Part shown: positions 58,741 through 64,000 of the stretch, one piece after another
How the letters are laid out: each line of letters begins with the position of its first letter
Position numbering within the stretch: the stretch's first letter is position 1
Assembly: GCA_021186555.1 (NCBI GenBank)
Contig: JAJKFL010000042.1
Span: forward strand, 20,396,021 to 20,460,020
Length of the DNA stretch: 64,000 nucleotides
Reading direction: 5' to 3'
Source of the DNA: Reticulitermes speratus
Taxonomy: Eukaryota > Arthropoda > Insecta > Blattodea > Rhinotermitidae
Translations under genes and position numbers: made by a program
The notes under the pieces: generated by a model
The model's database searches: none
Told to the model about the DNA's origin: nothing
Seen by the model: only the letters and a program-made list of their open reading frames with translations

Positions 58741-59422
58741 GGGCAAAAGACGTTAAGCGCGAAACGACTTAAGTCGGGGACTACTGCAAATTATCCTGTG
58801 TATCCTTTGTGGCTTATTCCATGTCGCTGTCGGTATCTGAGGCTATAAAGGCGTCGAAGTTAGGGCCTAAGTTGGGATGAATTACAAGGAAAGAGCCGTA
58901 GACGAATTGAGGTGTTCTTGCCCGAGACTGAGGTAACGCACGTAAGAAATCAGAACAGTGATTGTCCTGGCCACGATTGTCCAATACAAGACGTTAGACT
59001 TGCCACACGGAGGCAGTGCAGCGTGAAGGCACCCTGTCGCAGTCTCGGGCAGATTACGGCATGCCCGGCCGTGGGAGTGTTATACTCGTACGTCACTCCC
59101 TGCAGACTAATGCAGTGGGACTAAAGTTAAACGGATCACAGACGGCTCGCTCTGAATCATCACTCACTCCACCAGCCACGGCCTCATTTTACGCGGCATG
59201 TGATTCAATTTATATAGTAACTCATACCGAAAACTATCCTCATTGCACAAGCTTACAAGTATAAGTGTCAGACTGATGCAGGAATAAAGTTTTGTTAATA
59301 ATTTGTCATTCACTTTTGTAAGAATACGAGTATTGTTGCTAATATTGCTTCCCCAAAGAGAACATCTGTTTCATAACAAGAACAACTAAAATATGTACGA
59401 ATGTGTATACGCACGTATGTGC
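58741..59422. other. no recognised feature
   Basis: Unassigned sequence. Confidence 0.45.

Positions 59423-59465
<43 letters not shown>
59423..59465. repeat. (TTA)n microsatellite
   Basis: Uninterrupted trinucleotide repeats directly beside the 3' end of the LINE fragment that follows. Confidence 0.97.
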
Positions 59466-59467
59466 TC

Positions 59468-59850
59468 ACCAACTAACTGCAGGGAGCAGTCCTTCTTGAG
59501 AAAATAATAGTTCCTCATCTAGTTAAGAAGTTCCTCATATTTCAAGAAAACCGAAAATCCATGACTGTGTCCACGTAAGGCGGCCTTTTATTCCTTCTTG
59601 AGCCAGATCAATCCAGTCCACGCTCTGTTAATTTCCTTAAGATTTAGTTCAACAATTATCCTCCCAGCTAGGCCTAGGACTTCCAAGTGTTTCTTTCCTT
59701 CAGGTTTCCCACCAAAAGTGTGTGCGCATTTCTCTTCTCACCAGAACGAAACAAATTCCCCGTCACTCTCGTTTTTCTTAATTTGATTACTTGAATAGTA
59801 TTTGATAAGGATTATAAGCAAGAAGCTCCTCATTATGCGGAATAATTCAA
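59468..59850 (-). pseudogene. LINE 3' shard (same family as 22.5 kb)
   Basis: The plus text ACCAACTAACTGCAGGGAGC and AGTCCTTCTTGAG is the diverged form of the 3' UTR at 22525-22570. Further right, GAGCCAGATCAATCCAGTCC (codes WIDL on the minus strand) and TTCCAAGTGTTTCTTTCCTT (GRPEGRRPL region) and TTTCTTAATTTGATTACTTG align with 22660-22860. The frame is lost many times. Older than the 22.5 kb copy. Confidence 0.75.
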
Positions 59851-59916
59851 TCAATGCTCGCAAATTCATATTCTTTCATCTACCATTGATGTTACACAAT
59901 CCAAGTACTGACTCCG

Positions 59917-59965
<49 letters not shown>

Positions 59966-60019
59966 GCTGCTACTGATACTACTACTGCTACTATTACTAC
60001 TAATAATAATAATAAGTAA
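59917..60019. repeat. (CTA)n/(TAA)n microsatellite
   Basis: CTA repeats with a few variant units, ending in TAA repeats, immediately beside the SINE at 60020. Long valine- and leucine-rich open frames through it are artefacts. Confidence 0.95.
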
Positions 60020-60297
60020 AAGTAAATTTGTCCCTGACCACGCCATAGGGGGAATAGGTGTATAGCTCCACTCATTCGTAGCCTCAGCGCTGGGTGGAGG
60101 TCAGTGGTTAACATCACGCCCTCACCAATTTGCCCCCTGAAAATAAACCCGGTACCCACTGAATAGGAGGCTGGGTCGGCTCCAGAGCCGTTATGGCCTA
60201 TTCGGAGAATAGAAAAACCTCTTGCTTCTGCCGGGATTCGAACCCCATACCGTCCAGCCCGTAGCCTAGCTGCTATACCGACTACGCTATCTCGGCT
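60020..60297 (-). mobile_element. SINE family B, well preserved
   Basis: Minus strand: GCCGAGATAGCGTAGTCGGT (head), box B GGGGTTCGAATCCCGGCAGA, body GGGTACCGGGTTTATTTTCA and GGTGAGGGCGTGATGTTAAC, end TACACCTATTCCCCC. The order and spacing match the 9191 copy. Its tail lies against the TAA tract at 60017, so the exact junction is unclear. Confidence 0.86.
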
Positions 60298-60352
60298 TAC
60301 TACTACTATAACTACTACCATACTGCTACTACTACCACTAACAATAATAATA
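60298..60352. repeat. imperfect (CTA/TAA)n tract between two SINEs
   Basis: CTA and TAA trinucleotides with substitutions, part of a tract apparently split by insertions. Confidence 0.85.
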
Positions 60353-60613
60353 ATATTTTTCCATGGCGCAACAGCCCCTATTGGGCCAGGGCCTCCTCGT
60401 TTTCGAGGTTTCACGATCACACTCAAACACACCACACTCGGTAGGACTCCTCTCGACGAGTGATCAGCCCAACGCAGAAACCTCTTATAACTGCCAACAC
60501 GCAACCCTCTCAAGAGACACACCTCCATGCCCTCGGCGGGATTCGAACCCACAATCCCAGCAAGCGAGCGACTGCAGATCCACGCCCTAGACCGCGCGGC
60601 TACTGGGATCGGC
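60353..60613 (-). mobile_element. SINE family A inserted in a TAA microsatellite
   Basis: Minus strand: GCCGATCCCAGTAGCCGCGC and GTCTAGGGCGTGG form the head, then box B GTGGGTTCGAATCCCGCC, body GAGGAGTCCTACCGAGTG and the end AGGGGCTGTTGCGCCATGG with AAAAATATT. TAA repeats lie on both sides (60335-60352 and 60614-60665), consistent with insertion into the tract. Confidence 0.92.
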
Positions 60614-60666
60614 ACTAATAATAATAATAATAGTAATAATAATAATAATTATTATTATTATTATAT
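60614..60666. repeat. (TAA/TTA)n microsatellite
   Basis: TAA repeats turning into TTA repeats, so it forms a short inverted pair. A further TTA tract lies at 60727-60752. Confidence 0.95.
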
Positions 60667-63600
60667 TTACTTGCTGATCGAAGAGCTTAATGGCCAATTA
60701 CAAATCAGCACAACACATAAAACACAATTATTATTATTATTATTGTTACTATTATGTTAATTTAGGAACTCGAAAACCAGGCTGACGACCATTCTCTGTC
60801 GTTCTTCCAGTTAAATCTTCAGGCATCTCCAGCTTTCTAAATGCCTAACTTATTAAACTTTTCAAATAGAAGACACGATGATTTGAAGTCTGATCAAGAA
60901 GGAACAAAGTCTTTATCTTTAACTCATCTCCTTTCTCCCCCTCCTACTTCTCTCTTCCCTCCCAAGCCCTATCTACCTATTTGCATCACGACACCCTTCC
61001 ACCCTAATATAATTTAGTAAAAGCGCCACCAGGGCGGCATGGAGCTGCCGATAAACGAGAGAAAAGGATTTCAACGCCAACAAGAATTGAGTGACAGATG
61101 GGAAGAGAAGCAAATAAAAAAGACGCGTTTCAGATATAGCATAAAGAGCAAGATTTAAACGAATTAAGTTTTAAGTGAATGGGTTAAGGCTTGAAAAATA
61201 TCCAGTTCAACGCAACATCGATAAACATGAAAATAAAATTTCTTTTCAGCTAAGAAACTGGTGAATTCATAAACAGAGATTATATTGCCAACTTTATTTT
61301 CACGACAATAATAAAAATGTAGCATCTTTACTACCTGTTGTTTTCGTATGACAAAAAATTTGCAATTAATATGAAAGGAAAACAAATTCACAGACTGGCA
61401 CTAATTATGTTAAGTGCTTCTATCATTTACTACAGAAAATTTCGGAACCAAATTAAATGGCGCTGGCACCGTTCCCACTGCAGAAGGTCGCACAATCATC
61501 ACATTGTAATATCGATTTTAGCAGAAAGTACTAAAAATGAAGCTCCATCTGGTGATATGATTTTCATACTGTTGCATAAATACTCGTCAATACAGAAAGC
61601 ACATACCAAGACACTACTTCTGAGCATGATGATACAACAGGTCTGCCTTGGGTTAAAAATAAAAAAAAAATGTTAAATAAACAAATCATTTCAATCATAT
61701 CAACGTTTCAATAAAGACGATAATTCCAGCACTCGTTACTTCATCAACCATAAAGAAAATGTGTTAACCGTTGAAAGGCTAATGATTAGTATACACCTAT
61801 ACACCGCCAGGTTTAGTAATATAATCTCTGCATTTTTTGCTTGGTGTACTTAAGTGTTCGGTAGGATTATCACAATAAACAGTGATTATTTCATCATACA
61901 GTAGCTATTCATCGATTAGTTTTTATATAAAGGAACTGTGTTCTGTCAGGTAAAAACTGAATACTTTTATTTATTTGTGTATAAATGAATTTTAGTCTTC
62001 GACCCGTCCTCTCGTAAGAGAGGTCGCCCAAACAGACGATGAAGGAAATGGTGAGACGCTAATTACACAGATCTGGTCATGATTCACAGGGACGTTCCAA
62101 CAACAAGAAGGACTGGCTGACTGACTGCCAGTTACAGAATTATTGGACTTGGTCTCAGAATTCAAAGGGTTTCAGTGCTGCTCTCAGCGCCTCACCACAA
62201 GCACAGCAACCTAGGTTTCGCTCGCACGCTTACGTTAGCGTAATTCGAAGTATCAATCATTCGCCGCCTAGCGTCCTGTGTTTAAAGTAACATTTAGAAT
62301 TCAATGTCTCGGGGCAGAAGCGGTCTCCGTCATGGGGGATAAAAGTAAGAAAAACAACTACTCATTTTGGCCCGTTTAGAAAACTATTTTTCTGTATCTT
62401 GCAACTCGAAGCAGTTTGGTCTTAAATATGAATATTTTTAATTATGAATATCCTAAGAACTTTACGCTCCGCGGCACAAAAAAAGCATATGAAATATGCT
62501 GCCTGCAGCTAAACTTCACATGCTTTCTGGAAGCTACGGAAGAACGTAATGGATTTAGTAGACGAGGAAGGTTTCAACTACTTAATTTTATATCAAGGAT
62601 CGAGATAAAGACCTAACATAAAACAATATTTGATTGGAAAGTAGCTTAGTAACTTCGACTAGCAAGATAAAATTTACGAAAAATTTAATGTAAAATTCTT
62701 TGCCCCGGTACGTCAAAGTTAAACCTTAAGTACTTGCATATAAACTACTCTGAAAAGTTTAGAGAGCGCGCACTCAGACGAAAGAGTCGGGTGCTCGTCT
62801 TGTCAAGTCGGACACACCCTTGATATGTAGGCTGACGTCACGGCCACACTGCTCAAAATACTGGGCCTAATACTGGCTCTAGGCTAGTCTCATTTTAATA
62901 TTTTCATAAATTTGACTTTGATAAAAGTACTTTTACATTCTAAAACCACATATTGATGAGAGGCTTTGAATAATTAAAGTGTTAGTCATCCTAAGTGAAA
63001 ATCGGCCAAATTTAGTTTCTCCAAGCATTTTTACTGGGAGCCCCGTTTTGTCGAAAAGCTTAAGGAAAGAAAGAAAAATAACAGCAACACACTTCTTGCC
63101 TGTGGGAGCTATTATTCACATAAATAATGAGAATCCATTGTGCTTTATTTCATTATTTGTACGAAATGAAGGAGTGATCTAGTGATATTTTGGTTCCATT
63201 TCTTTCCTACGGCGACAAAGTTGTACCTTTAATTACATATACAAAGTACTTGAAATAAGTTTGAAAGTTTTCGCTATAGTGTAGCTGAGGATGCTAAATG
63301 ATATGCGCATCTTAAAAGGTCGAAATTTTTAAAAAGACATCTCAAGAATTCTTATCGGACATTTCGAAGTTTGACGATGACGACATTGTCTTGAAGAGCT
63401 GCATCGGAATCCAATTATCCTAGGACGCATCGTCATACCCCAGAACGGAATCCTTGTTGAAACAGATTTTATAAAATTATTTACCAATTTCCACCACGTC
63501 AAATTTAACTGTACATCTACAGGCACGTCTATCTACACAAATAAAGATGGCTTTAATTTGCTTTGTGGCCGTACCAATAAGTTATCTTTTAAACAGAAGT

Positions 63601-64000
63601 AACTTCAGCAATATACTGTAATTTTTAAAACTATTTACCCTTAAAATTTTTAGCATTATTAAACCTGTCACCACCACCGCCACCATGATTACCGACATCT
63701 TCGTCAATTCTGAAGGAGAAAGAATTATTCTAACGATTATTTCTTGTCTGTCAGCCTCTCAACACACATGCTAAGGCATAAAAACACGAAGGAGCTAGAT
63801 TCCGTATGAGATCTACAAACTTCCAACTCAACTGACACAAATTACTAGTTTCACGCTCCGAATTCCCTGCAATATTAAGCATTTCCCGATATTCCTTTCT
63901 GCCGTACCTTATTTGACACGTCGCGTGCCCTTGAACGTCATAAAATGTCAATAATCACGTAACATTTTAGATCGCTTTGCAAAAACAATTTTCCCATATT
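60667..64000. other. no recognised feature
   Basis: Unassigned AT-rich sequence apart from the small TTA tract at 60727-60752. The longest open frame (61338-61676, plus, 112 codons) has no family motif. A C/T-rich patch at 60920-60985 (TCTCTTCCCTCCC type) is low complexity. Confidence 0.45.

Noticed and set aside
59866-60615. A 249-codon open frame on the minus strand, the longest in the window
   Set aside because: It runs through a CTA microsatellite (long valine run), a SINE B and part of a SINE A; none of it has a protein-family motif.
1-64000. Search for long terminal repeats, capsid or envelope genes
   Set aside because: No paired direct repeats of suitable size and no retroviral or Polinton-type protein motif were recognised by eye, so none is reported.

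Overview
This is an AT-rich animal nuclear window with no host gene that I can recognise. Open frames are short, have no consistent starts or family motifs, and are broken by simple repeats. The identifiable content is transposon debris: short tRNA-derived retroposons (SINEs) in at least four convincing families, several LINE fragments of two or three kinds, DNA transposons of the Tc1/mariner/pogo group, small inverted-repeat elements, two tandem arrays and many microsatellites. The LINE C-terminal motifs (GRPxxRWED, LRVP end; ARGYGPLARQTT end) and the SINE set suggest an insect with a large genome, possibly a cockroach or termite relative. That placement comes from remembered family resemblance, not a search.

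Layout. 1-5 kb: mostly unassigned, with a near-perfect 62-base hairpin at 41-102 and a worn SINE. 5-10.5 kb: a TTAA-edged repeat, a 17-unit array of a 43-base repeat (6541-7274), and SINEs of families C and B. 10.5-21 kb: sparse, with a tRNA-like SINE, a LINE C-terminal shard (17.65 kb) and the 3' end of a mariner-like element (18.55-19.02 kb). 21-25.3 kb: a deleted pogo/Tigger-like transposon (21336-21992), then a 5'-truncated LINE on the minus strand split by a younger SINE A with target-site duplications. 25-37 kb: sparse, with a LINE shard, SINEs (one carrying its own nested insert) and TTAA-type miniature elements. 37-41.2 kb: a decayed, nearly full-length Jockey-type LINE on the plus strand. 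42-47 kb: SINEs, a small palindromic repeat (45.5 kb) and a fold-back element with about 290-base arms (45974-46918). 48.3-49.4 kb: a mariner-like transposon with both inverted ends and TA flanks. 51.6-56.9 kb: SINEs, a young five-copy 80-base array and a second LINE/SINE nest. 58-60.8 kb: a pogo/Tigger transposase C-terminus, a LINE 3' fragment, and SINEs embedded in TAA/CTA microsatellites. 60.8-64 kb: nothing recognised.

Nothing here works together as a pathway. The SINEs carry pol III box A/B-like heads and A- or TTTACC-type tails, and were presumably copied by LINE machinery. Nesting gives a relative order: LINE 22.5-25.0 kb and the LINE at 52.4-52.9 kb first, SINE A copies later. The least explained items are the fold-back element with a hammerhead-like core, the 41-102 hairpin, the palindromic family at 45.5/54.2 kb and a protein-like open frame at 53.6-53.9 kb.
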